Part shown: positions 30,518 to 37,671 of the stretch, piece by piece
How positions within the stretch are numbered: the first letter of the stretch is position 1
How the letters are laid out: every line of letters begins with the position of its first letter
Source of the DNA: Clostridiales bacterium UBA1701
GTDB taxonomy: Bacteria > Bacillota > Clostridia > Oscillospirales > Oscillospiraceae
Length of the DNA stretch: 39,279 nt
NCBI GenBank assembly: GCA_002320035.1
Contig: DCJL01000030.1
Span: forward strand, 751-40,029
Direction: 5' to 3'
Made by a program: the position numbers and the translations under genes
Notes under the pieces: model-generated
What the model was told of the DNA's origin: nothing
Databases searched by the model: none
The model's input: only the letters and a program-made list of their open reading frames with translations

Positions 30518-30930
30518 CAGCAAAACTGCTATGTTCTCCAACAGTCCAGAACAAAAGACCTGTTTGATTATATAGCGCCCCTCCATTCATATTTGCCCTT
30601 TTACGCCTGTGCCTGCGGGAAGGTGCTTATTTCAGAGCTCCCTATCCCTCTGGTTGATCAATTGATTTTCCCGTGTGGGATGGAAGCGATAACGCCGAAT
30701 ACCATAGTCTGCGCAGAGGCATTCTGGCATGAGCTCAGCGAGGTTGCCAGACGCGGTTATGCCTTTGACGACAGGGAGGCCACAAAGATCGGAAGCGGCA
30801 TTGCTGTCCCGGTACGCGACAGGGACGGAATGATAATCGCAGGGCTTTCCTACAGCGGTTTTGTTGGGGTGGATGATACGGATGCGCTTTTGCGGTATCT
30901 CCCCGCGTGCTGGATAATAAATAGCAGGAG
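30518..30930 (+). pseudogene. IclR-family regulator, C-terminal fragment
   Basis: The frame that is open from 30518 to 31042 encodes the effector-binding domain of an IclR regulator: SYLPFYACACGKVLISELP, then AFWHELSEVARRGYAFDDREA and IAVPVRDRDGMIIAGLSYSGFVG. The N-terminal winged-helix DNA-binding domain is absent; the preceding DNA is the GNAT remnant. Similarity fades near 30930 and the rest of the open frame is not family-like. There is no plausible start or ribosome site. It is a leftover of an insertion or deletion that also bordered the broken GNAT gene. Confidence 0.72.
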
Positions 30931-31121
30931 AGAACAAGGTCGGCTTTTGCTTTCTTGCTCCCCCCTGCTGTTTCATTTTATCACGCGAAGTCCTTTCTGT
31001 ATTTTTACAGCATATTTATTGTTTTCAGAGCATCTGGAATAGACAGTTTTCCGAAAGATACGGTTGCTCAGGCAGCGGGCTTTTCCATCGTGTATCTGCG
31101 TTTGGCCCGGCATTGATATTT
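30931..31121. other. Non-coding stretch after the IclR fragment
   Basis: No recognisable gene, repeat or promoter is seen between the end of IclR similarity and the terminator hairpin at 31122. The open frame that continues to 31042 is not family-like. Confidence 0.5.
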
Positions 31122-31162
31122 ATCGTTCCCCGCAGAATTGTCTGCGAGGAACGATTTTTCTA
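31122..31162 (+). terminator. Intrinsic terminator before the DUF2975 operon
   Basis: A 15-bp stem with one mismatch (31122-31136 with 31141-31155) and the loop ATTG is followed by TTTTCTATTT. Confidence 0.8.
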
Positions 31163-31168
31163 TTTACT

Positions 31169-31221
31169 TATTGAAAAACGATAAATAATAATTGACATTC
31201 AATAAGATTCTGTGCTAATAT
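31169..31221 (+). promoter_or_regulatory. Promoter and inverted repeat of the DUF2975/XRE/DUF4153 operon
   Basis: TTGACA (31192-31197) and TAATAT (31216-31221) are separated by 18 bases. The 9-bp arms CTTATTGAA and TTCAATAAG lie on both sides of the -35 box, the second inside the spacer. An operator for the XRE-type regulator of the operon is a reasonable guess. Confidence 0.65.
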
Positions 31222-31247
31222 GTGGCCACGAAAGGAGCGATGCAAGC

Positions 31248-31697
31248 ATGAAATGGACAGAGGACCGGAGCCTCGTGCTTTCTCAGATATGCCTGGGGCT
31301 TTTTGCGCTTCTGCTGGCGGCGCTGGATATCGGCTGTTACTGGGCAGTGGGGTGGTTCATCTCTCTGCGGAATATGCCCTGGCAGAACGGGGCGGCGCTG
31401 ATGGCGGTAATCTATCTTTGCAGCGTTTTTGGCTGGTTGCTGCTGAACAAGCTCTGGGGCCTGCTTCGAAACATGAAAAAAGGCGTGGTTTTCGCAGAGG
31501 AGAATGTGCGGCGGCTTCGCTGCGTGAGCTGGTGCTGCGCCGGGGCGGCTGCCGTGTGCCTTTTAGGCTGCGCGTTTTACCTTCCGCTGTTGTTCCTCTC
31601 CATGGCGGCAGGTTTTATGGCGCTTATCGTTCGGATCGTTAAAAATGTGTTTCAGCAGGCGGCGGCCATGAAGTCTGAGCTGGACTTTACGGTTTAG
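31248..31697 (+). CDS. DUF2975 membrane protein
   Basis: A 149-residue protein with four hydrophobic spans and the arginine/lysine-rich connector NKLWGLLRNMKKGVVFAEENVRRLRCVSWCC characteristic of DUF2975. Proteins of this group sit next to a small XRE regulator in many Firmicutes, as here, and their role is unknown. The ATG at 31248 is preceded by AAAGGAG and begins where the family sequence begins, although the open frame runs earlier to 31212. It is followed after 9 bases by the regulator. Confidence 0.83.
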   Translation: MKWTEDRSLVLSQICLGLFALLLAALDIGCYWAVGWFISLRNMPWQNGAALMAVIYLCSVFGWLLLNKLWGLLRNMKKGVVFAEENVRRLRCVSWCCAGAAAVCLLGCAFYLPLLFLSMAAGFMALIVRIVKNVFQQAAAMKSELDFTV

Positions 31698-31706
31698 GGG
31701 GCTGTC

Positions 31707-31931
31707 ATGGAGATTCAGGTAAATCTGGATGTAATGATGGCGAGGCGGAAGATCTCCGGCGGAGAGCTGGCGGAAAAAATCGGCATTACCCCCGCAAATC
31801 TCTCCATCCTGAAAAACAACAAGGCAAAGGCCATCCGCTTTTCAACCCTTATGGCCCTCTGCCATGAGCTGGGCTGCCAGCCGGGGGACCTGCTGGAATT
31901 TATTGATGACGAGCCCGAAAAAGGAGGCTGA
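31707..31931 (+). CDS. YozG-like XRE (Cro/CI) regulator
   Basis: A 74-residue protein that is almost entirely a helix-turn-helix domain: MMARRKISGGELAEKIGITPANLSILKNNKAKAIRFSTLMALCHELGCQPGDLLEF. The pattern is that of the short YozG-like regulators that accompany DUF2975 proteins. It starts 9 bases after the DUF2975 stop and overlaps nothing. It ends 2 bases before the next ATG, so all three genes are co-translated. Confidence 0.92.
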   Translation: MEIQVNLDVMMARRKISGGELAEKIGITPANLSILKNNKAKAIRFSTLMALCHELGCQPGDLLEFIDDEPEKGG

Positions 31932-31933
31932 AC

Positions 31934-33187
31934 ATGGACAAAAAAACAATGACTCCCCCTGAAATCCCGGCTTTTTCTCCCTCTGCGGCCGAGAAAATCG
32001 CCGCGTTCTGCATGTATCCGGCGGCATATTTTTACTGGCGCTTCGGCACTTCCGGCTGGGGTCTGCCTATTTTCGCCCTGATTTTCACGGGCCTGACGGA
32101 GCTGATCAATCGGGGCCGTAAGCGCCCGGCGGAGAGCTGGGTCTGGCTGGGCTGCCTCTGGCTTGTGGTATTGAGCATTTCGTTTCACCGGGCAAGAGCC
32201 TGGGGGGATGTACTGCCCTACCTCTTTGCCCACCTTTTCGCCGTATGGTGGGTCATGAGCCGGAGCGGGCGGCTTATGGCGGGTAAAAGCGGCCCGCTGC
32301 TGCTTCTGGACGGGCTCAATGCTTTTATCCTTTTCCCGTTCAGGAACTTTTTCCTCCGCCTGCGTACCGTCTGGTTCACGCTGACCCACATTTCAAAGAG
32401 AGAGCGGGCCAGGCCGGGGACCGTGATCCTGACCGCCGGCGCTCTGCTTGCGGCTCTGCTGCTGTTCACGGCCTCCGCCGGGCTGCTCATCAGCGCAGAC
32501 GCGGGCTTTGCGGCGCTTATGTCCGGCTTTGAGTCGCTTTTCCGCTTCCGGCTGGATGACGACGCTCTTTTTACGCTTCTAATCAGCCTGCCCATAGGGG
32601 CCTATCTCTTCGGCCTCATCGCAGGCAGCGCCCGGGAGGATGAAGCCCGCCTTCGCGGGAGGGGTGAAGCCGTTTATTCGGGCCTGGCCGTGCTGCGCCG
32701 GGTGCCGAACAGCCTCTGGGTTGGCATCGCAGGGCTTTTCTGCCTGCTGTATCTGGCCTTTTTCCTCGTGCAGGCCCGGTATCTTTTTGGCGCCTTTACC
32801 CGCACGCTGCCCGATGGCTTTATCGTCTCCCAGTATGCCCGGCAGGGATTTTTTGAGCTGTGCCAGGTTATGGCGGTAAACTTCCTGCTGCTCTGGCTGG
32901 TGACCCGGCTCTCCGCAAAACCCGTAAACGAGAGCGCCGTTCTGAAGCTTCTCTGCGCCCTGCTTCTGGCTGAGAGCCTGCTTTTTGCCGCGATCGCTTT
33001 TTCAAAGCTGGCCCTTTATATCTCCTGCTTCGGTTTTACGCCCCGGCGGCTCCAGTCCTCATGGCTGGTCTGCGTGTTGGCGGCAGGCTGCGTCAGCGCC
33101 CTGTACTCTCTTCTGAGCGGAAAAAAGTCCTTCCGCTTCTGGCTTTTGCTTTCGGCTGTCAGCCTTGCTTTTTTACATCTGTATTGA
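31934..33187 (+). CDS. DUF4153/DUF4173-like polytopic membrane protein
   Basis: A 417-residue membrane protein with about ten to eleven hydrophobic spans. Distinctive blocks are YARQGFFELCQVMAVNFLLLWL and ALYISCFGFTPRRLQSSW, seen in the DUF4153/DUF4173 group, which is sometimes linked to two-component or small regulator genes. No enzymatic motif is visible. AAAGGAGG precedes the ATG. It is the third gene of a small operon, with regulator and membrane partner upstream. Function unknown. Confidence 0.8.
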   Translation: MDKKTMTPPEIPAFSPSAAEKIAAFCMYPAAYFYWRFGTSGWGLPIFALIFTGLTELINRGRKRPAESWVWLGCLWLVVLSISFHRARAWGDVLPYLFAHLFAVWWVMSRSGRLMAGKSGPLLLLDGLNAFILFPFRNFFLRLRTVWFTLTHISKRERARPGTVILTAGALLAALLLFTASAGLLISADAGFAALMSGFESLFRFRLDDDALFTLLISLPIGAYLFGLIAGSAREDEARLRGRGEAVYSGLAVLRRVPNSLWVGIAGLFCLLYLAFFLVQARYLFGAFTRTLPDGFIVSQYARQGFFELCQVMAVNFLLLWLVTRLSAKPVNESAVLKLLCALLLAESLLFAAIAFSKLALYISCFGFTPRRLQSSWLVCVLAAGCVSALYSLLSGKKSFRFWLLLSAVSLAFLHLY

Positions 33188-33212
33188 GTTTGAATCCGGC
33201 GCAGAGTATAAT
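33184..33212 (+). promoter_or_regulatory. Promoter of the flavodoxin-like gene
   Basis: TTGAGT (33184-33189) and TATAAT (33207-33212) are separated by 17 bases. The -35 box overlaps the DUF4153 stop codon. Confidence 0.65.
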
Positions 33213-33233
33213 GCTCTAAAAAGGGGGTGCTCC

Positions 33234-33755
33234 ATGAAAATTGCCATTGTATATAAAAGCCTCACAGGAAACACCGCCATGGTGGCGGAAGCGCTGAAGG
33301 AGGCGCTGAAAGAAAAGGGTCCTGTGTACTTCGGCCCGCCGGAGGGCTGTCCGGAGGCGGAGCTGTATTTTGTGGGTTCCTGGACGGACAAGGGAAGCTG
33401 CGCCGGGGAGATTGGTGAATTCCTCCGCTCCCTTGAAAATAAAAAAGCTGCCCTTTTCGGTACGGCGGGCTTCGGCGGCTCGGAGGAATATTTCCGGGTT
33501 CTTTCCGCCCGGGCGGCGGAAAATCTGGGCCGGGGCTGCACGTTTTTAGGCAGCTTTTACTGCCAGGGGAAGATGCCCCCCTCTGTCCGCGCCCGGTATG
33601 AAGCTCTGCTCCGGGACAATCCTGGGGATAAGCGGGCCGCGACCAGCATTGAAAATTTTGACGCCGCCCTGAGCCACCCGGACAGGGCGGATCTGGAGAA
33701 GGCCAAAAGCTGGGCGCTGACCATGCTCGCCGCCTCGGCGAAAAAGGAAGGGTGA
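33234..33755 (+). CDS. BilS-like flavodoxin family protein
   Basis: A 173-residue cytoplasmic FMN-binding-type flavodoxin fold. The N-terminus has the phosphate-binding loop KIAIVYKSLTGNTAMVAEAL, followed by YFVGSWTDKGSCAGEIGEFL, ALFGTAGFGGSEEYF, FLGSFYCQGKMP and ALSHPDRADL. The order and wording match the family that databases call BilS (found beside the bilirubin reductase BilR in some gut bacteria). No bilR gene is visible here, so the specific role remains open; it is probably an electron carrier for an unlinked reductase. AAGGGGG precedes ATG 33234. Confidence 0.85.
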   Translation: MKIAIVYKSLTGNTAMVAEALKEALKEKGPVYFGPPEGCPEAELYFVGSWTDKGSCAGEIGEFLRSLENKKAALFGTAGFGGSEEYFRVLSARAAENLGRGCTFLGSFYCQGKMPPSVRARYEALLRDNPGDKRAATSIENFDAALSHPDRADLEKAKSWALTMLAASAKKEG

Positions 33756-33820
33756 GCCCCATGTGGCCCCGCCCCTTGCGCTGATATCAGCCATTACCCG
33801 CTGGACTTTTGGGAACAAAT

Positions 33821-33857
33821 AAAAACTTCCGCCTTCATTTTGAAAGCGGAAGTTTTT
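33821..33857. terminator. Bidirectional terminator
   Basis: A 12-bp stem (AAAAACTTCCGC / GCGGAAGTTTTT) with a 13-base loop and A/T runs on both sides separates the rightward flavodoxin gene from the leftward cytosine operon. Confidence 0.82.
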
Positions 33858-33875
33858 CTCATGCCGTTTCAAAGG

Positions 33876-34190
33876 GCCGCGATAGGCCAGGCCACCAATG
33901 ATCCCTGCAAAGCGCATGATGGTGTTGCCTATCATAAAGGCGATAAATCCGGCAAGAAAGGCAGTTTTGGCATTCTTGGCAAAGCGGGACCAGTTGCATG
34001 CCTGGGTGCCCATGGATGCAAAGGTGCCCACGATGACGGTCTCCGCGGAGGCCACGCGCATCTCCGCGCTGGGAACGGCCTCAGTGACCGCGGCGAAGCC
34101 GCCGGCAGACTGGGGAACATGGTCAATTGGGTAGTCCTGGTCCATTTTCTTATTGTTTTCCGCTTAAGTGGACTGTTTTTTATCTGACAC
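33876..34190 (-). pseudogene. Decayed second cytosine permease gene (codB-like)
   Basis: A gene start with ribosome site (GGAGGAAAG) and GTG at 34190 reads SDKKQST and then stops at TAA (34166-34164). The same frame resumes AENNKKMDQDYPIDHVPQSA, which matches the N-terminus of CodB. It then jumps straight to GGFAAVTEAV and RFAKNAKTAFLAGFIAFMIGNT, matching residues about 185-258 of the intact CodB encoded at 35501-36769. About 160 residues in the middle and the whole C-terminus are gone. It is a non-functional paralog remnant at the end of the codBA operon. Confidence 0.85.
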
Positions 34191-34217
34191 TGGTCTTTCC
34201 TCCGCTTTATATATTTA

Positions 34218-35453
34218 TCAGAAGAGCGCTCTGCGTTCAACCGGGCTGGACTGGGCAATCTTCCGCCCGGCCTTGTAGGAGGCCAGGACGGGCGCGTTGT
34301 AATTGAGCGCCTCGTAATAATTCTTCGCGTCCATGACGACGAAGCTGGCAGGGCGGCCGGGGGCAATGCCGTAGCCCTCGCCCAGGTGCAGGGTCCTTGC
34401 GGCCTTGGTCGTGACGAAGCGGTAGGAATTCATAATGTCCTCATAGCCCATCATCTGGCATACGTGCAGACCCATGAACACCACGTCCCGAAGATTGCCG
34501 TTGCCCATGGGATACCAGGGGTCGAATATATCGTCATGGCCAAAGGAGACATTGATCCCCTCCTCGGTCAGCTCCTTGACCCGGGTGATGCCCCGGCGCT
34601 TGGGGTAGGTATCTACCCGCCCCTGAAGGTGGGTGTTCACCAGCGGATTGGACACAAAATTGATGCCGCTCATTTTCAAAAGCCGCATAAGGCGCAGCAC
34701 ATAGGCGTTATTGTAGGAGTGCATGGCAGTGGTATGGCTGGCGGTGACTCTGTCAAACATCTGCATCTCCAGAGCCCTGGCCGCCAAGGTCTCAAGGCCC
34801 CGGGAGGCCTCGTCGTCTATCTCATCACAGTGCACGTCCACAAGCAGGTCGTTCTCGGCCGCAAGCTCCATGACAAAATTCAGAGACTCCACGCTGTACT
34901 CCCGGGTGAACTCGAAGTGGGGTATGGCTCCCACGCAGTCTGCCCCCAGCTTCACCGCGTCCCGCATGAGCTGTTTGCCGTTGGGGTAGCTCAGTATTCC
35001 CTCCTGAGGGAAGGCTACGATTTGGATATCCATCACATCCCGCAGCTCCTCCCGCAGCTCTGCCATTGTCTCCATGGCGGTGAGGCTGGGATCGGTCACG
35101 TCCACATGGGTGCGGATGAACTGCACGCCGTTTGCAGCATACATCCGCGCCACCCGGTGAACCCGTTCCCGGATATCCTCCCGGCTCAGTTTATCCTTGC
35201 GTTTGCTCCAGCATTCAATGCCCTCAAAGAGGGTGCCGGACATGTTCCAGACCGGGTCGCCGGCGGTCAGACAGGTATCCAGATGCACATGGGACTCGAT
35301 AAAGGGGGGCAGAACCAGGCGGTTGTGCAGGTCTATAATCTCCTCTCCGGGCAGAGGAGCGATATTTTCCGCAATTTCCTGAAATTTTCCTTCGCTCACT
35401 CTGATATCCACGGCTTTCCCGGCGTTCTCAATCAGCGCGTTTTGAAACAGCAT
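34218..35453 (-). CDS. codA: Cytosine deaminase
   Basis: A 411-residue amidohydrolase that converts cytosine to uracil and ammonia. Metal and catalytic residues are visible: H55 and H57 in SHVHLD, a histidine in LLVDVHCDEIDD, the histidine of VTASHTTAMHS, and the aspartate of SFGHDDIFDPWYPMGNGNL. Length and motif wording are those of E. coli-type CodA, clearly distinct from the small fungal type. GGAG with a 7-base gap precedes the ATG. It is translated 47 bases downstream of codB in one transcript, so uptake and deamination are coupled. Confidence 0.96.
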   Translation of the reverse strand: MLFQNALIENAGKAVDIRVSEGKFQEIAENIAPLPGEEIIDLHNRLVLPPFIESHVHLDTCLTAGDPVWNMSGTLFEGIECWSKRKDKLSREDIRERVHRVARMYAANGVQFIRTHVDVTDPSLTAMETMAELREELRDVMDIQIVAFPQEGILSYPNGKQLMRDAVKLGADCVGAIPHFEFTREYSVESLNFVMELAAENDLLVDVHCDEIDDEASRGLETLAARALEMQMFDRVTASHTTAMHSYNNAYVLRLMRLLKMSGINFVSNPLVNTHLQGRVDTYPKRRGITRVKELTEEGINVSFGHDDIFDPWYPMGNGNLRDVVFMGLHVCQMMGYEDIMNSYRFVTTKAARTLHLGEGYGIAPGRPASFVVMDAKNYYEALNYNAPVLASYKAGRKIAQSSPVERRALF

Positions 35454-35500
35454 GTCTTATCTCCGTTCCGCCCCGGAGGGCCTTTTATTTTTTGATCGGT

Positions 35501-36769
35501 TCAGGCGGCGTTGGGCGCTGCGCTGACAGCGCCGCGCTTTTTGATAAGGAAGGTGTAGGCGCAGTAGCACAGGCAGGCTACGGCCATGGCGTTGACGGAA
35601 GCGATGCCCCAGCTTATAAAATTGCCGGCCAGTGCGCCGCCGACCACGCCCAGCACGGAGCCCCAGTTCACGCTCTCTCGTACAGGGATCTCATCAGAGT
35701 ACTCCTTGCCGTGCAGGAAGAAATCCAGCGTAATGATCGCGCCAACGGGAGGCAGGGTGGCGTTGAGGAAGCTGAGCCAGCCCACAAAGTTATTGTAGAG
35801 CCAGATAGCGGCTACCGTTCCGATAACGCCAGCCACGATGACCATGGGGCGCTTGCGGACCTTGGTGATGTTGGACAGGCCCAGGCCGGAGGTGTAGAGG
35901 GCGTTGTCGTTGGTGGTCCAGATATTGGCGCCGAGAACAATCAGGGCAGGAATCATCAGCCCCTGAGCCAGCATTACATAGAAAATATCATCCTTGCCGG
36001 TAAACGCGCCGCCCACAGCGCCGAAGGCAAACATGAGGGTGTTGCCGAGGAAGAACGCAATGACGGTGGTGAGAACCGCGGTCTTGTTGTTTTTTGCAAA
36101 GCGGGTAAAGTTAGGGGTTGCGGTGCCGCCGCTGACAAAGGAGCCCATTACCAGGCCCACACCAGTAAACACGCTCATGCTGCCGGCGCTCTTTGCAAAG
36201 ATGGCGCTCAGGCCGCCGCCTGCGGTGGTGGCAGTTACCATGGAATAGATGCCGAGAACGGCAATGAGGGGAACGGAGATATAGCTCACAATTTCAAGGC
36301 CCTTTATGCCGAAGTAGGCAGAGGATGTCATGCAAACGCCGGCAATGACAACCAGCAGCACGGGGCTTACATTCAGAACCTCGGCCGCAGGAACGGCGAA
36401 CATGGCAATCCCAACACCGAACCAGCCAACCTGAGTCAGACTAATAAGCGCAGAAGCCAGGTAGGAGCCGTATTTTCCGAAAGAGCGCTGGGCAAGCAGA
36501 TCAAGGGACATGCCGGTGCGGCTGCCAATGTAGCCGAGCACGCCAGTATAGGCGCCGAGAATAATGCCGCCGATGATAATGGCCCAAACGAACCCGCCCA
36601 GGTCGAGGCCATTGCCAAGTTTCGCGCCGACGGACATGCTGGCCGAGAAGAAGGTAAAGCCTAGCATGATGAAAAACATGGGCCAGAAATTTTTCCTTGC
36701 ACTCTGAGGCACGCTTTCAAGGGAATAGTCTGCGTCCTGATGACGGGCAATGTTTTTTTCGTTTGACAT
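35501..36769 (-). CDS. codB: Cytosine permease
   Basis: A 422-residue membrane transporter of the nucleobase:cation symporter-1 family with about 12 spans. Family segments are SVPQSARKNFWPMFFIMLGFTFFSASMSVGAKLG at the N-terminus, GSRTGMSLDLLAQRSFG and GGTATPNFTRFAKNNKTAVL in the middle, and a conserved second half (ANIWTTNDNALYTSGLGLSN). AAAGGAGGG precedes the ATG. It is followed by codA and controlled by the PyrR-type leader upstream, so cytosine uptake is tied to pyrimidine status. Confidence 0.94.
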   Translation of the reverse strand: MSNEKNIARHQDADYSLESVPQSARKNFWPMFFIMLGFTFFSASMSVGAKLGNGLDLGGFVWAIIIGGIILGAYTGVLGYIGSRTGMSLDLLAQRSFGKYGSYLASALISLTQVGWFGVGIAMFAVPAAEVLNVSPVLLVVIAGVCMTSSAYFGIKGLEIVSYISVPLIAVLGIYSMVTATTAGGGLSAIFAKSAGSMSVFTGVGLVMGSFVSGGTATPNFTRFAKNNKTAVLTTVIAFFLGNTLMFAFGAVGGAFTGKDDIFYVMLAQGLMIPALIVLGANIWTTNDNALYTSGLGLSNITKVRKRPMVIVAGVIGTVAAIWLYNNFVGWLSFLNATLPPVGAIITLDFFLHGKEYSDEIPVRESVNWGSVLGVVGGALAGNFISWGIASVNAMAVACLCYCAYTFLIKKRGAVSAAPNAA

Positions 36770-36811
36770 GGGATACGCCCTCCTTTAGTTTTTCGGTGTG
36801 GCGGAGGGCAC

Positions 36812-36952
36812 AAAAAAACGCGGCTCTCCGACAAGGAAAGCCGCGTCCAATGACACGTTAAAGATACCTCGGTATCGCAGTCCTTGGAGGCCTCACAGGA
36901 CCTCTCTTAAAGCACCGCAGCTTATTATAGCGGGGCTTTTCCCGGCTGTCAA
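36812..36952 (-). promoter_or_regulatory. codBA promoter and PyrR-type pyrimidine attenuator
   Basis: On the minus strand the promoter is TTGACA (36952-36947), a 17-base spacer and TATAAT (36929-36924). The transcript then contains GGTCCTGTGAGGCCTCCAAGG, close to the PyrR-binding loop consensus (TCCxGxGAGGxTxxxAAGGA), in a stem-loop around 36906-36878. Downstream is the terminator ACGCGGCT / AGCCGCGT (36846-36818) followed by a run of seven T. High UMP would let PyrR hold the anti-antiterminator and stop transcription before codB. The pyrR gene is not in this window. Confidence 0.85.
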
Positions 36953-37000
36953 TCCCTGGCGGAAAATTTTATATTTCGACGGTTTTCCCTTCCTTCTGGC

Positions 37001-37028
37001 TTGAAATTCTCGCTTTCTGTGGTAAAAT
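37001..37028 (+). promoter_or_regulatory. Promoter of the GNAT gene
   Basis: TTGAAA (37001-37006) and TAAAAT (37023-37028) are separated by 16 bases, about 30 bases before the start codon. Confidence 0.6.
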
Positions 37029-37058
37029 TGCAGTCAAAATAACATTGGGGGCCATACA

Positions 37059-37565
37059 ATGGAAATTCAGCTCATACCCTGGAGCCGTGAGCTGGCTCCG
37101 GCACTTTGCCGCATTATGAACGGTGCCGACCGTCGCTGTCTCTCCAACCGCCTGCCCCTGCCCTACACCCAGGCCAATGCGGACTGGTATCTGGGCATGG
37201 TGGAGGAGTGCGAGGGAAAGAGCGGTGTCTTCCGGGCTGTTTTTTCCGGCGGTGTCTGCGTTGGCAGCATCAGCGCGGAATGTCGGGAGGACGTGTACGC
37301 AAGGAACGCGGATGTCGGCTATCTTCTGCTGGATGAGTTTAAATCCCTGGGGATTATGACCCGGGCCCTGGAGCGGATCTGCCCGATCGCTTTCCGGGCG
37401 CTCGATCTGCTGCGCCTCACCGGTCTCGTATTCGAGCCCAACACGGCCTCCCGCCGTGTATTGGAGAAAAATGGATTTCTCCTTGAAGGGCAAATGAAAA
37501 ACGCCGTCTGGAAGGACGGCAGCGTATATGACCTGTGTATTTACGGCAAATACAGAGACTTCTGA
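37059..37565 (+). CDS. GNAT family N-acetyltransferase
   Basis: A 168-residue acetyltransferase of the RimJ/RimL-like group. The layout is standard: an N-terminal strand and helix (IQLIPWSRELAPALCRIMN), a central ADVGYLLLDEFKSLGIMTRALERI segment that replaces the usual R/Q-x-x-G-x-G/A acetyl-CoA loop with a K-S-L-G-I-M form, then LVFEPNTASRRVLEKNGF (typical motif B) and a C-terminal VYDLCIYGKY. The acetylated substrate is unknown; ribosomal or small amine targets are possible. GGGGG lies before the ATG. It is monocistronic. Confidence 0.9.
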   Translation: MEIQLIPWSRELAPALCRIMNGADRRCLSNRLPLPYTQANADWYLGMVEECEGKSGVFRAVFSGGVCVGSISAECREDVYARNADVGYLLLDEFKSLGIMTRALERICPIAFRALDLLRLTGLVFEPNTASRRVLEKNGFLLEGQMKNAVWKDGSVYDLCIYGKYRDF

Positions 37566-37609
37566 CGAGGCAAACACTGTTTTTGTGGCATATGCATCGC
37601 TTTATGCTC

Positions 37610-37638
37610 TTGCGCAGCGGCAGAGAACAATATATAAT
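37610..37638 (+). promoter_or_regulatory. Promoter of the stand-alone GMP synthetase gene
   Basis: TTGCGC (37610-37615) and a consensus TATAAT (37633-37638) are separated by 17 bases, 34 bases before the start codon. It suggests separate control from guaA. Confidence 0.7.
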
Positions 37639-37671
37639 GTACAGGCATATAAATAATTGGAGGAACTGAAC

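Noticed and set aside
35492..36664. Plus-strand open frame of 390 codons opposite codB
   Set aside because: It is a shadow of the permease gene, and its composition (Gly/Ala/His/Asn) is typical of antisense translation.
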